From the NCBI GenBank assembly GCA_037976565.1, contig CP137685.1, positions 19,208,449-19,272,448 on the forward strand: a stretch of DNA of 64,000 nucleotides, read 5' to 3'. This DNA is from Mesocentrotus franciscanus (lineage: Eukaryota; Echinodermata; Echinoidea; Camarodonta; Strongylocentrotidae). Below, one piece after another: positions 9,985 to 21,930 of this stretch; positions within the stretch are counted from its first letter, which is position 1; each line of letters opens with the position of its first letter. Below the pieces are notes generated by a model. That model was not told where the DNA came from. It ran no database searches and saw only the letters and a program-made list of their open reading frames with translations. Made by a program: the position numbers and the translations under genes.

Positions 9985-11440
9985 TTGATTGATTGATTGA
10001 TTGATTTTTATTCGCCAAGCTTCCAACATACAACAATATACAAGAATAACAGATAAAAATTAAGTCAGCTTGAACAGGATAACCCACGAAAGCTCGAAAG
10101 CTTATTTCCAGTGGGGTCCCCGACATACATGTACAAAATTAATAAGTTAAAATAGTATTTACAGACAAATAAAAAAAAAATTATTCAATATAATAATGAT
10201 GATAATAATAATAAAAACATTCAAACTGATGATAGAAATGATAATAAGTACAAGCTAGAAGAAAAAGAACAAAGGAGAAGAGGAAAAAGAGGAGGAGGAG
10301 GAAGAAGAGGAAAATAATGATGAATATGTTGAATTTCTATAACGTACAAAAACATAAGTATATAACAAAATTAAAAAGTATGAACCGGTAGAAGAAAAAA
10401 ATAAAATAAAATAAAATCATATAACATGTCATTCGCTTGTCTCCTCTGACTTTCAAGTGTCAGGTATTCCTTTAATTTCCTCTTGAAATGAGCAAAGTTT
10501 TCTATTTCCTTTATTTCATTAGAAAGGGAATTACAATGTTTTATGGCATTGTAATAAAACGAATTTCCAATACTACCTATACTCTTTCTGGTAAGTTAAA
10601 GTTGAATCTGCTATTTTTTGTATTATAATCATATAAGTCAGTAACAAGATCGAGGTTGGATCGAATATAATGATTCGACCTAGTATGATATATTTTATGA
10701 ATGTGATGCAATACGAGTTGCTTTGATCTTTGGTTGACTTCAAGGAAACCAGCTTTAGAAAGTTCGCTGTAGCCAACATGAGTTCTTGGACCAGAACAGT
10801 TGATGAATCTCACCATTTTGTTCTGTATAATTTTCAACTTCTTTTGATCTGATTTGTTTATGTTACTATACCATGCAGGGATAGCATAGTCAAATACACA
10901 TTGAATAAGAGCAAAACAGAGTATACGCCTTGCTTTTAAATCCATACAACTTTGATATCTGTACACAAATTTCAGACGAGAATTTGCTTTTTTTACAACT
11001 GATTTTACTAAAGATGAAAATGAAATTGCGCTAGCCAACTCAATGCCTATAAATACTTCACAGATTCTTTTCTCTTGATTACTTGATTATTGTGTGTCAC
11101 TTTGAATTCAAATGACTTTTTATTTAGAAATACTTTTAGAACAAAACAAAATGCTTTCTGTTTTTCCCAAGTGTAAAGAAAGCTTATTATCAGTCATCCA
11201 ATCGACACACGTACTAGACAGCTCTTCACTGAGCTTTTCCTCAACATATTTTGGATTAGGATTTGAATAGAGTAGTACGCTGTCATCTGCGTACAATAAT
11301 AGTTTAAAGTCTTTTATACAAATACACATATCATTGATATAACTTGTAAATAGAATTGGGCCTAAAATGCTTCCCTGAGGAAAACTGCATGTTATAGGCA
11401 TTAGTTTGGAATAAATGAATAATAACAAATAAAGGCTTGA
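9985..11440 (-). pseudogene. 5'-truncated non-LTR retrotransposon (CR1/L2-like) reverse-transcriptase remnant
   Basis: The minus strand reads as the second half of a LINE ORF2. Frame 11428-11120 has RT block PQGSILGPILFTSYIND, the catalytic LLLYADDSVLL and WMTDNKLSLHLGKTESILF. After a frameshift near 11120 it continues KYLGIEL, then ANSRLKFVYR, ALIQCVFDYAIPAWY (11038-10577). A second frameshift near 10580 leads to SFYYNAIKHCNSL and FKRKLKEYL, the usual C-terminus, ending near 10430. A 3' region follows, with a short (ATCA)n tail at 9985-10003, typical of CR1/L2 elements. The endonuclease and first RT blocks are missing. It ends 131 bases upstream of the ceramidase ATG in the same orientation. 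The clade is uncertain. Confidence 0.8.
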
Positions 11441-11904
11441 CTTTAGAATACCCCACCACTGGGTTTATGTACATGAACGTCCAGGGGCGGATCCAGCCGG
11501 CGGCAAGGGAGGGGGCTTAAAAAGGGGCTCACTTCGTGGGAAAATTTGAAAATCGTGCCGGTCGATTTTTCGCTCAGTGAGGGGGGGGAGGTAGTGAGCA
11601 CAATTTTTTTTTTTGGCACCCGAAATTTTGTTTTCCCTCCGGGAATGGTATTTTTTCCCACCGCCACCCCTTGGGCGCCAGGAGGGGCCCATCTTCTTTT
11701 TCTCCAAAAAAGGGTGTTTATACCTGTTTTTTTTTGCTAGGGAGGGCCCAGGCCCCGCCCCTGGATCCGCCACTGTGAACGTCCAACACCTAGGGTCCAT
11801 GGTTAGATTTAGGGTAAGTGTTACCTAAGAAACTTTGGGCGGGGCAACTGCCCATGCCCAAATTTACTAAAAATCACCGAATTTTTGTGGTGGGTATTCT
11901 AAAG
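11441..11904. mobile_element. TIR element carrying a nested hAT MITE
   Basis: CTTTAGAATACCCCACCAC at 11441-11459 and its complement at 11887-11904 form terminal inverted repeats of about 18 bases with one extra base on the left. About 170 bases of its own sequence are interrupted by the element at 11482-11775. It directly abuts the 5' end of the LINE. Confidence 0.6.
11482..11775. mobile_element. hAT-type MITE with 8-bp target duplication
   Basis: The ends CAGGGGCGGATCCAG and CTGGATCCGCCACTG are inverted repeats of the CAGTGGCGGATCC type. The 8-base direct repeat TGAACGTC flanks it exactly (11474-11481 and 11776-11783), as expected of hAT transposition. The 294-base interior is G-rich with no transposase. 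Overlapping ORFs inside are spurious. Confidence 0.85.
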
Positions 11905-12699
11905 TTGCTCCAAAATAATTAAATAAGAAAATAGATAAATAATGATAAAATATCCAGAAATTAATAGGCCTAAACATGGGATGAAATCCTTGCCAGACAG
12001 GGAGGGGAGGGGGGGGGGAACTATGTATGTCTGAGTGCCGTATGCGTAGACCCATTGACATTGTATATCTTTTTGTGCACCTTTACCGGGGCGTAGGCCT
12101 ACACAAGTTTCTGAATGACGCAGCTGTAAATGATAAAGAAATAGCTTTCAGGGCACAATTTTTTTTACTAGGGCTAACGTCTCTTTCCCGACAATCAACT
12201 AACTTTTCTTCTTCTTCTTTAGTTTCTTATCTGTTCTTTTCTTTTATTTATCTTTGCTTGTTTTCTTTATTTGCTGACAAAAACTTTATTTTCTTACAGT
12301 GAAAATGTCAAGATATGACAATGACAAATAGACCGCATTGTTGCCCAAATATGAGGTGACAGTGGCCAGAAAATTGTTATTTCAAATCATCTAGGGGGTG
12401 GAGGGGGCTGGAGAGCTGAAGCTTTGTACGCATTGTACGCTTATTCCAAACTTCATAATTAGATACTATGTTTGTCACCTCACAACCTCGGTCTTATTCT
12501 ACATTAAAACTGAACTGTTATCATATTCTGAACTCCTTTCCACATATTCATGAAATTATATTCACAACGTCATTCTTACCTAAACAATACGTAAACGTAA
12601 CGAGAAAATTGGAAAATCTATTTGTTTCCCCCCTTTCCACCTTTTTCCCCTGACCTTGGAAAGTCATTAAGAGAGTAAACATATGAGATTTCCTGTAAA

Positions 12700-13310
12700 A
12701 CATTCTTCAAGTTCGTTCCACTGGCTGTGTTTTCAAAGACATCTCTCCCCCTACTCAGCTCACCTCTCCAAATCAGCTCTCGTACCCTTTTGCTTTCAGA
12801 TGCCAACACCAGGGGGCGCAAACTCGAAACGAAATCTGAACGACTTTCGTTGACCCCGTTCGCGGGAGCTCGAGCCAGCGCGCGCCTTTCAAGCAGACAA
12901 CCTAAACGCGTCTACGGCGCTGCGGGCGAATGTGCCGGGTAGGTTCACTTTACTAAGCCTGATAATGACTCTCGCTTCACGCGAATCACGAAAAGAATGG
13001 TTATCAAAATAGAGGGTCTCCCTTCTTCTTTTGGCCTCTGCGGTGCGATTAAAAAGGAAACACCCTTTTCACCTCCACCCGTTCGAGGATTAAAGCTCAC
13101 TGCTCTGTATCATCTTCTATACTTTGGTATCAATATGTTGGGGAAGAAAAGAAGTCGGGGGGTGCGGAGTGGGTCCCGTTTCAGCCGATGGCGTAGCCAG
13201 CTTGGTGGAATAGGATTCAGGAATAGAGGGCACACCGTCTATGTGGTAATCTTAATTGCGGTGCCCGGATCTTCGGGGGCGGCTGTTAGCTGTGTTCTCA
13301 GTTAATTTCT
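12700..13310. other. GC- and CpG-richer block, possible promoter or first exon
   Basis: After AT-rich DNA, 12800-12950 is rich in CpG (GCGCGCGCC, ACGCGTCTACGGCGC) and ends GTGCCGG before GTAGGTTC, a weak plus-strand donor. An open frame crosses it but matches nothing recognised. It could be the start of an unannotated transcript or old repeat DNA; no TATA box is evident. Confidence 0.25.
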
Positions 13311-16300
13311 TGAGCTTTCTTAATCTCTGGGATTAGCCGCACTCATTCGAGAGACAAGAAATTGCCAGCGTGTGCTCCTTATTTTACTTTGACAGTTCAT
13401 ACACGCCGGCGACGGAACTGGTATTGTGACACCAAAAAATTCGCGGAACTATGCTCGCAACTAAAAGCATAAGTGTCATCCAAATTATAACCCTAATGAC
13501 CAAGCCCTCGCTAATTATTGATACAAGAATGAAGACGGAAGAGTGTAGCCTATAACTTTACACAATGATGGAAGCCAGAAGGAAGAACATCTAAAATGAA
13601 CACTTTCATTGTTCTACCGGGACCCATTTTTTAACTTAAAAAAGAAAATCAATATACGGAGCTCTTAATTCAATCAGAGCGGTCACAACTCTGGTATGGT
13701 TTTGAGGCCTAATATATTTCATAGTGTAGCATTTAGCATTTGCAACTTCGTGGCATTATTCTCCAAAGGATAACGGGCTTTTACAATGTTTGAAATTGTG
13801 CAAAGATGACTTTTAAAAGAAAAATGACATTTGAGGGGCACGGAGGGGGGGGGGGGTAAACGCAATCTGCATGTTAACAGTTTCAGTTTCACATTTATTT
13901 TTCATTTCCAACAGAACAATCAATAAAAACAATATGGCCCCCAAAAAATCAATGTACATTAATATAATGCATTTTGCAAAATAATCATGAATCGAATTAC
14001 ATAGGAAAATGTACGTATTTGCTGTAAATTATAATTGCTTGTTTTTAAGGGGGTAACTGTGGAAATGGATGAATCTACTGTATTATTAGAAGAAATGGCA
14101 AGTCAACGCGACGGGAGAGAAAACTAGATAAAAGAAAGGGTTAGAGTATAACATGAAGATTTGATTTGTTTTCATTGATAGGATTGTAAAAGAAACGATT
14201 TCAATTTTGCAGCTTTTCGGCTTGCACCCAGTAAATAAAGATCGCGTGCTCGATCATGTAATTGAAAACAACTCAGAACAAAAATCTTGGAACCAGCGAG
14301 ATTTGAACCAGCCATCTACTGCTTGCCGAGCAGCGACTCTACCACCAGGCTATCACTGGTCCACTTCACAGTCACGATATATTGGAAACAAATGCCTCAG
14401 CTCTCCTGACTTTTCTCTTAAACTTTCTAGTCGTACTTAATTTAATGAAAATGATATAGGCCTCTGAACGTCAAATCAATAAAAGGTATTAAAGGGAAGA
14501 AAATAAAATGAGAAAGGAAATTAAAAGAAAGGAAAGAAAGAAAAATCTATTTAAAACAAGAGGACATCTTTTCAGATTACACCAGCCCCCCTCCCGCCCT
14601 GCCCTTGTCATATCATTCATGCGATGCTGATACTTCTATACTCATCTGAATCAAAACCGGCTAAAATAAGCACACACGCTCTAAATGAACTTGAACTTGA
14701 AGGCAGTCTTTCAAATTTGGCCGTCGCTGTCTTAATTGAAATTGAGGGCCCCAAGGCTCCAAATCTCAAAGGTTACGTCAACAATGACATCATCGACATC
14801 ATTACCCGCCAACAAAACATGACTCCGCAAAATCAAAAGGCAAGTTTAATGTTACACGCGTAACTTGTGCGTTTATGCAAATCTGTCGTCATTGGTGTCT
14901 GTGTAACGGATACGCAAAGTGTCCGTTACATACCATCTTAAATGGTGTTCCTTTCTCATCCAGATAAGTGCAGAGGGAGTTATTATGAAAGGGGAGACCT
15001 CAGGATGAAGAAATGATTTGGAGAAGTGTAATGGAGAATAAAATCGAAAGGAAACAATTTGAGAAAGAAATGAAGAACAAGGACGTCGACATTTTTGTTT
15101 TCTCATTCAGGTCCAATCATTACCCTGGGATTTCTGTAAGGAGCATATACGTTTACAAAAGAAAGGAAAAAAATATTTTATTTACAGTACTGATCCATTT
15201 AATGGATGAGAAGGCGTTTGAAGTCGCTGGCTGGCAGATTTGAGAATACAAACACAGAAAATATTGATTACAAAACGGGAAAGATTGATGCTGCCTATTT
15301 TGCCGATATTATCAGTAAAACTGCGTTGCACTTCTGTTTTCAATCTTACTCTGTTTATCGAGTCAGAAATAGGTAGACCAACCCTACCTATCTGTCTTTT
15401 TTCAATAATTTATTTATTTACTCTAGACCCAATACTAATTCATTCCGTTGATGGGGAAAACATGTATCATACGTAGGAGACAGGTTGGCGCTTCAAATCT
15501 CTTGGCATGTCGTATAGTGACATTTTGGAAGCAGGCGAGTGGCATGACGGGTAGACGGGATTGGAAATAAATATGTTTAAAATAAAGCAAGGAAGGAGTC
15601 ACTTGAGGGCCAGGGGACACGGGTTAATCCAGAAAAATGTATTTTGTTCAAACAAGTTCAAACAAATAAGTTATATTAATAATGTATGATACGCTCTTCA
15701 TGAGTCGTAGACCTTTGCGGTTGTCGAACGCCCCACCCCTTCTGAAATCCTGGATCCTGGCCGGGGGTCAAATACGAAGATGGGATGATTATCAGTTTAT
15801 GATGACGATGGGGATCTACCTTAATGCAAAATTAGAGTTTTAATTCAGAGGGGAAATGTGTGTAACGAAACGATTTTTTTTTTTATAATCATAATTTTTG
15901 AGTTGGCCCTTAATTTGATTTCGTTTTCAATGCTGGTCCATGAAATTGATCAACTGGAAACATTCAGAGAGAAATGAGACTCATTAAATATCATCAGAAA
16001 CCAGTCAAGAGTGACGGAGAATTTACAAAGCCCAACGCACCATGGTAGAAGTAAAAATAATTTAGTATACAAAATTGAAACTACAAAACACAACAAGACA
16101 AAATAAGTCATTTTGACATTTAGATTTTAAGCGAAATAGACTGACAGACAGCCCCTTTATTACTTGACATTTTGCAATGTTCACAATTTCTCGTCGTTTT
16201 TTTAATAAAAGTTCGATATGACGAAATAGGATTTTCTTTTTCTTGTATCAATCTACACAAAAGACACCCATGGTTATTAAACGCTAGCGGAATACAAAAT

Positions 16301-16860
16301 TAAGAGCAGTTGAAAGTGGCAGCTCTACAATACAGTGTAATAATTGATAACGTCCGTAAACAAAGAAATCAAGATGATAAGAAATAAAATGAAACCGTCG
16401 TCGAAATAATTGTCACCGCTTTAGCGACCATCTGTCACTTTGGAAAACGCCGTCTAGACGAAATGAAATCTGAAAATGTATGAGCCCTATACAACATGGT
16501 ACGCACGTTCATATTTAAAGACATGAGGCTTCATAGCAGCTTCATTAGCAAAATGAGAGATGAAGGGCTCCACCTTGCGATGAAAAATTTGTTTAGTACT
16601 TGACGGCGTACTAAGTTCGGCATTGCCATAAAAAATGAACTTGGTCTACATGAAGTGTTCGTTTCTATCTTCATGCCCCCCCCCAAATGAAGATATTAGA
16701 ATTAAGAGGGGAACCATTGTAAATTTCATGGGCACATTGGCATAGTGTCACAAAGAGGGATGTCTTATCTTCCCCAAGTATTGGCAGTGCAAACGAACAA
16801 ACAAACAGAGAAACAAACAATTAGAAAGTGGATGTAGAAGAAGTGGGTTAATTCTATTTT
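13310..16860. other. Intergenic, no gene recognised
   Basis: AT-rich single-copy-like DNA with short G-runs (13846-13856) and A-runs. The ORFs here are short and show no protein family motif. One tRNA-like sequence (14284-14362) is listed separately. Confidence 0.6.
14284..14362 (-). repeat. tRNA-like sequence with Pol III boxes
   Basis: On the minus strand, CCAGTGA can pair with TCGCTGG like an acceptor stem. An A-box TAGCCTGGTGG and B-box GGTTCAAATCTC are present, and GCTGC/GCAGT closes a 7-base anticodon-like loop TCGGCAA. The 3' half of the T stem is missing and position 33 is C, so it is a tRNA relic or SINE head rather than a working tRNA gene. Confidence 0.45.
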
Positions 16861-16876
16861 ACATTGACCCCTTACC

Positions 16877-16879
<3 letters not shown>

Positions 16880-16930
<51 letters not shown>

Positions 16931-16988
16931 TCGTTCTCTCTCTTTATCTCCCCCCTCTCTCTCTCTCTCTCTCCCTCACACTCTCTCT
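16880..16988. repeat. (CT)n microsatellite
   Basis: About 100 bases of TC dinucleotide repeat with a few interruptions. Confidence 0.95.
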
Positions 16989-17739
16989 AACAGGATGACG
17001 GCTATCTATCCAAATAATGGGGTGCCCTAGCCCATGAATAGTCAGTCGTTGTGCGTGTCTGCACTATGAGACTACATTATGCTATGTACTTTAGCCGCTC
17101 CTGACAAAGATTGACATAATTATAGTCTCTGCTCAAGGCATTAGGAATTGTAGTCAAACGTGAATTTGAGTCTGTAATTGCAGACTATAGCCCCTCCATG
17201 TCCTGGATTCGTTGCCCATTGCAGTTTCAGTTCATCTCTTAAACGACAAAAAATGACAATGACGAAAATAATCGAAATACCCGAACATAGAGCACGGATG
17301 TAGAGAAAAAAATGGTAACAAAGCCTTTGAAATACCTACTTTGAAGTTGATTATTTCTCAAATGCGACATTCCACAAGACGATTAAACAAATGATAGCAA
17401 AAAGAGAACAAAGATTGTCATTTTCAGCTGCGGGTTTTGTCTTTAGATCTGAGTAAATAAGAAGATTAAAAAATCAATCAAACATTTTGAACAATGCTGA
17501 AAATAAAAAGGAGACAGTACTCATCTCATGAAGGTTGTACACTAAAAACGTGCCACGCGACCAAAACAATAGAGTTCATCATTAATTCATACATTGATTC
17601 TCCTAAATCCCTCCAGTGACCATACCCCAACATATTGATCAGTTAACCTCAGAAAGCCCGGAAATTGTCTACTAGTATTCTGTTTTGGTCTGTTTTGAAT
17701 GATTTAAAAGGATCTATAATCAATTTAAACCTTGTAATG

Positions 17740-17910
17740 TCCGCGCGCGTAAGAACGGACAAGCCCGGCCCGCGATGTAACTCTTTTTAGATTAGGGCTT
17801 TTGTTCGAAGTTATCGTTGGCTACTGCTGGGTGTGGCGGACACGGAAATCGATACATGCACGCGACGACGATCGATATCGCGTCGTCGCTGTCGCTGCCC
17901 AGACAGGTGA
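17740..17910. other. CpG-dense block with donor-like end, possible first exon
   Basis: CCGCGCGCGTAAG, CCCGGCCCGCGATG and GCGACGACGATCGATATCGC are unusually CpG-rich for this window. The block ends CCCAGACAG before GTGACT, a plus-strand donor-like junction, followed by a pyrimidine-rich stretch. It could be the start of a non-coding transcript. No protein homology is seen. Confidence 0.3.
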
Positions 17911-17919
17911 CTCTTTTGA

Positions 17920-18180
17920 TCTCTATACCACCTCTCTCTCTAAATCACACTCTCCTTCTCTCTATCGCCACCACTCTCCCTTCCTTCCGCCCTCACATCA
18001 CTTCCTCTTACTCAATCACCCCTCTCTCACTTCCACTCACTCACTCACTCAATCATACTCTAGTCCCCCTTCTAAGTTCTCTATGTCACTCCTCTTTCTC
18101 TATTTTCCAGTCTATTCCTCCATTCTTTGTCTTTTCCTACTGTCACTCATTTCCCTTCACTGTCTCTTTTGCCCATAAAG
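17920..18180. repeat. Pyrimidine-rich low-complexity tract
   Basis: Degenerate TC/CCT-rich sequence. Long open frames rich in Ser, Leu, Pro and His arise from composition alone. A similar tract with pure CT/GT runs follows at 18621-18710. Confidence 0.85.
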
Positions 18181-18620
18181 TTGGATTCGTTTTTTCTCAC
18201 CTCTTCAAATCAAATGATTGTGGCAATATTAATTATTCTTGGTATATAAGTTTATATCTTCTTAGAGCTGTATTGATAAGTAGTCTCCATGGTCTCCATA
18301 ACTCTTTAGATTGATCAATAAACTTATGAGGAGGTGTTAATTTCATATATCAACAATACATTTATCCTCACAATCACTTCATTAAAATAGGTAAGAAAAA
18401 AAATCATTCCAACTTCACGGGCACTATAGTATAGTTACTCTTATATTCCCCTTAGTCTTCTTTCATGTTCACTGTCTTTCTTTTTTTTAAATATATTTCT
18501 TTTAAAATGTCTAGAGGGAGAAAAGGGGATTGAGAGATACCATTTCCCTTCTTTTTACAAGGAATATTTACAGTTATTTAAATGTTTTTCACCGGATCCC
18601 TCTTTCTTCTCTCTTACAAC

Positions 18621-18710
18621 TCTCTCTCTCTCTCTCTCTGTCTCTGTCTCTCTCTGTGTCTCTGTCTCTCTCTCTCTCTCTGTGTCTCTCTTCCTCTCTC
18701 TCACTAACCC
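18621..18710. repeat. (CT)n/(GT)n microsatellite
   Basis: CTCTCT runs interrupted by TGTCTCTGTCTC units. Confidence 0.9.
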
Positions 18711-18915
18711 TAAAAGTACCAATGCTATAATATATTTTTCTATATCTCCTCTTCTCTCCTGTACTAATAACTTAAGGGCGTTAACTCACTGTTAAAGAGA
18801 AGATCGAAAAAGTTAAAAAATAATTCGTGCACTGAACTTTCTCATTCGTTTTTCTGTTAGTTTGGAAGAGCATCATAGAAAAAATATCTCCTGTAAAATA
18901 ATGGCTCTTCAAATG

Positions 18916-19150
18916 TCCTCATATTCAAAATATGACAAGTGACAGCTAAAGTTTGTGGACCACAGTTTCATGCCACATGTTTGTGTTGTCCCATATACGC
19001 ATTTTTGTGTTCAGAGCATGTGACTTTTAGCAAGACTGTGCCAATTTCTGATCATTTTGATGATTCCGAAACATGACAGTATACACCAATACTAGTCTTA
19101 TCTGCTAAATGATCAACCTTTCCAATATCTTCTACACAGTTTCTTTCACA
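18916..19150. repeat. Dispersed repeat, copy 2 of 2 in window
   Basis: Diverged partner of 6434-6670, in the same orientation. It shares CCTCATATTCAAAATATGAC and the order of several downstream blocks. It lies right beside the MITE at 19170. Confidence 0.6.
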
Positions 19151-19169
19151 TTGCAATTGCATGACCAGG

Positions 19170-19477
19170 GGGGTGTTTCACAAAGATCTAAGTTGAACTT
19201 ATCTCTAAGTTGGACTTAAAAATTATGGAAAGCCGTTAGCATCTATGAAAATATTTTGTTAAAGTTATTTTAAAAGGCATAAAATGTTGATTCAAATTAT
19301 TCATATATTCAATTATCAAGGACATTCCATGTTCTTGATGTGGAATTTATAAAAAGTCTAAAATACTTGAATTTTTGCTTTTGAATATATTTTATTTCAA
19401 GGCTACAAATGGCTCTCCATAATTTTTAAGTCCAACTTAGATTTAAGTTCAACTTAGGATCTTTGTGAAACACCCCC
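19170..19477. mobile_element. Palindromic MITE, GGGGTGTTTCACAAAGA family, copy 1
   Basis: Inverted ends of about 66 bases begin GGGGGTGTTTCACAAAGATC and include TAAGTTGAACTTA and AAGTTGGACTTAAAAATTAT, mirrored at the right end with few mismatches. The roughly 170-base middle is AT-rich. There is no ORF. Confidence 0.85.
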
Positions 19478-20282
19478 AGAACTCAATTCTAGCTTTAAAG
19501 TGTATGATTTAGTGCCGTTACAGGTCACAGCAGACGACACTCATTCTCCGGCTTTTGGAGTTCTGTGAGTTGGGCATAATGCCAAACTGGCATTTCGGAA
19601 AAGAACCTTTATTACTTCTCTAACAACGTACTCTTGGGCTATATATTTATGCTTATTTAAGGACGTAATCAGTGGAGAATTAGGGGATTACAACAGCCAA
19701 GAGTGTACAAGTGTTAACACAAAAAGGAAAGTGGAAGAAATTGAATGAAATTCGCCTCCCGTCGGCTGCTTCTTAACTCCTGTCATTTCGACTGAATAGG
19801 GTGAATTATATCCGCCTATAAATGGACGGGAGATCAAGGTGGCTATCAGATCGGCCTCGGGCTCGGCCCGGCCTGGCGAGGGACGAGTGACCGCTGTCCG
19901 AAACACGAGATCTCCTCATTATTTGATATTAAAGTTTTCTTGTCAGACATATTTATTAACGAACACAGATGGGATACGAAGCATGTTGTTAAATCTAATG
20001 AAATTTCCATTTCACGCATCTGTTCTTGGTGAAACTAATACGACTGCAGTATACGCCTAGAATTGTGTACAAGATATATTCCAATGTCAATATCAGATCA
20101 GGCCTATAGGCATATTGAGAGATAGTATACAAATTAACAGATAACCATCACGTCAAGCAAATAGACAGAATGTAAATGAATAGCAGGCCTACATTTAAAA
20201 AACTTTAAAAACTCAAACAAACTATGAGATGTAGAAAAACTCTCACTGGCGACTGACGAGGAAAATAATAAAGGAAACTGTT

Positions 20283-20420
20283 ATATATATATATACTCTG
20301 GTCTAGGCTTAGCTAAGGCAGGGAGATGGGATTGAAAAACTTATTTATGTAGAAAAAATGAATGAAAGAATGAATAAATAAATAAATAAATGAACAAATA
20401 AATAACAAATAAATAAATAA
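20283..20420. repeat. Low-complexity (TA)n and (AAAT)n runs
   Basis: Includes a short TATATA run near 20283 and AATAAATAAATAAATGAACA-type tetranucleotide repeats at about 20370-20420. No gene. Confidence 0.8.
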
Positions 20421-20554
20421 GTCTCCTTTATTTTCGTGAAGATGTATCTGCGCCCCAGGGTCTACATGTTCTAAAATGGTAATTGTTTTCATCCACAAAA
20501 ACCCAGATCTATATCCAGGACGACTTTAAAAGATTGTTATTATTAAAAAAAAGA

Positions 20555-20800
20555 TTATTATAATAACATAACAATAATAATTTTGTTTACCAGGGAAACC
20601 TCATCAGCATCAATGATGTTCTTCCTTGGGGCCCTGCAATTATCATTACCCCAGCAGGTACCAAATTACACCTGGGTGGAGAGCGGCAAATGTGGATTAA
20701 TGTCGTGCCAAAGGACATTAGTGCCGGGCTGGGATTCGAAGCCTCAACCCTTGGATTTTGAGTCAAGTGAATGAACCATTATATCACGAAACCTACTGTT
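20555..20800 (-). mobile_element. tRNA-derived SINE, minus strand
   Basis: (TAA)-rich tail near 20555-20580, body with CACCTGGGTGGAGAGCGGCA and AATGTCGTGCCAAAGGACAT, and on the minus strand a B-box-like GCTTCGAATCCC near 20731-20742 with A-box-like TGATATAATGG near 20780. Same family as the copies at 1967 and 24500. Confidence 0.7.
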
Positions 20801-21676
20801 TACTGTTTTATTGGTATCCTGCATTCCATGACAGAGTTGACTAAATTTCCGCCCAACAAATCTAAATGGTACATTTTTACTCTTGACTAGCATTCGATGA
20901 AAATGATAAAAGTTGAACATATGAAATTCATTTTTTATTTGAATAAAAATGGACATGTCTACGTTCCCGTACAGAGTATTATCAATGTGAATTTTGCAAA
21001 ATACTTTTGAGCTTTGTCACGAATCCTTCATCTGTGAGTAATGCATAATGAAGTGTCGAACAAAATAGCCAAATATTGCCTGACCGCAAGATTATATTTA
21101 CATTTCTGGTCACCGTTAATAATATTGGGGGAGGAACAATGTTGAGAGGGTATGGGGTCGTTGAGAGATATGGCAGGGTGTGAAAGAGGGGGTATAGTGA
21201 GAGGGGTTGGGTGGGGAGGAGGGTATACGATCGAACTTTTTGAGAAAGAACCATGTGGAAGAGGGGAATAAATCGTTCTCATTTCACTAAGTGATTCTGT
21301 TGCACCATATAATACGTCCTATCTAAAATGAAGTGAGTTTTTTTCTGCAAACAAAAGGTCTAGTATATGGTTCTCCCATGAGTAAGCTACACATTCAAAT
21401 TTTATACTTTAGATGTAAACAGAAACATACATATACAACCTGTAAGTACTGATGAAAGATGTAAAGAGCAAATATAGATGCTACAGGAAATTTAATATTT
21501 ATTGGACATGGAATTATGTCTCTCATCCCCTAGTCCGGAATGCTATATCTATTTTTCATAACTCTGTGTTCCGCCTTTATAATGCTCTTTATAGTTCGAC
21601 GCCATTATATCACATGTTTTCAGTTCTCTATTTCTTTATAAGCAGACACTTCATGTAGATGACCCCTTTTCTCCCA

Positions 21677-21679
<3 letters not shown>

Positions 21680-21713
<34 letters not shown>

Positions 21714-21755
21714 TCTCTCTCTCTCCCTCCCCATATCTGTCCTCTTCCTATCTCC

Positions 21756-21795
<40 letters not shown>

Positions 21796-21811
21796 ATATA
21801 TATAATCTCTC

Positions 21812-21851
<40 letters not shown>

Positions 21852-21930
21852 CTCTCCCACTGTTTCCCGCCCTCTTCACCCACTATATCTCTCCTCTTTC
21901 TCTCTTCCCCCTCTCTCTCATAGCCGAAAA
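21680..21930. repeat. Compound (CT)n-(TA)n-(CT)n microsatellite
   Basis: CT run at 21680-21730, TA run at about 21760-21803, then CT again at 21815-21850 and CT-rich sequence to about 21920. Confidence 0.95.

Noticed and set aside
11465..11828. Open frames on both strands at 11.5-11.8 kb
   Set aside because: They lie within the hAT MITE and read through its G/C-rich runs; no transposase motifs.
14284..14362. Functional tRNA gene
   Set aside because: A- and B-boxes and an acceptor-like stem exist, but the T stem is incomplete and U33 is missing, so only a tRNA-like relic is claimed.
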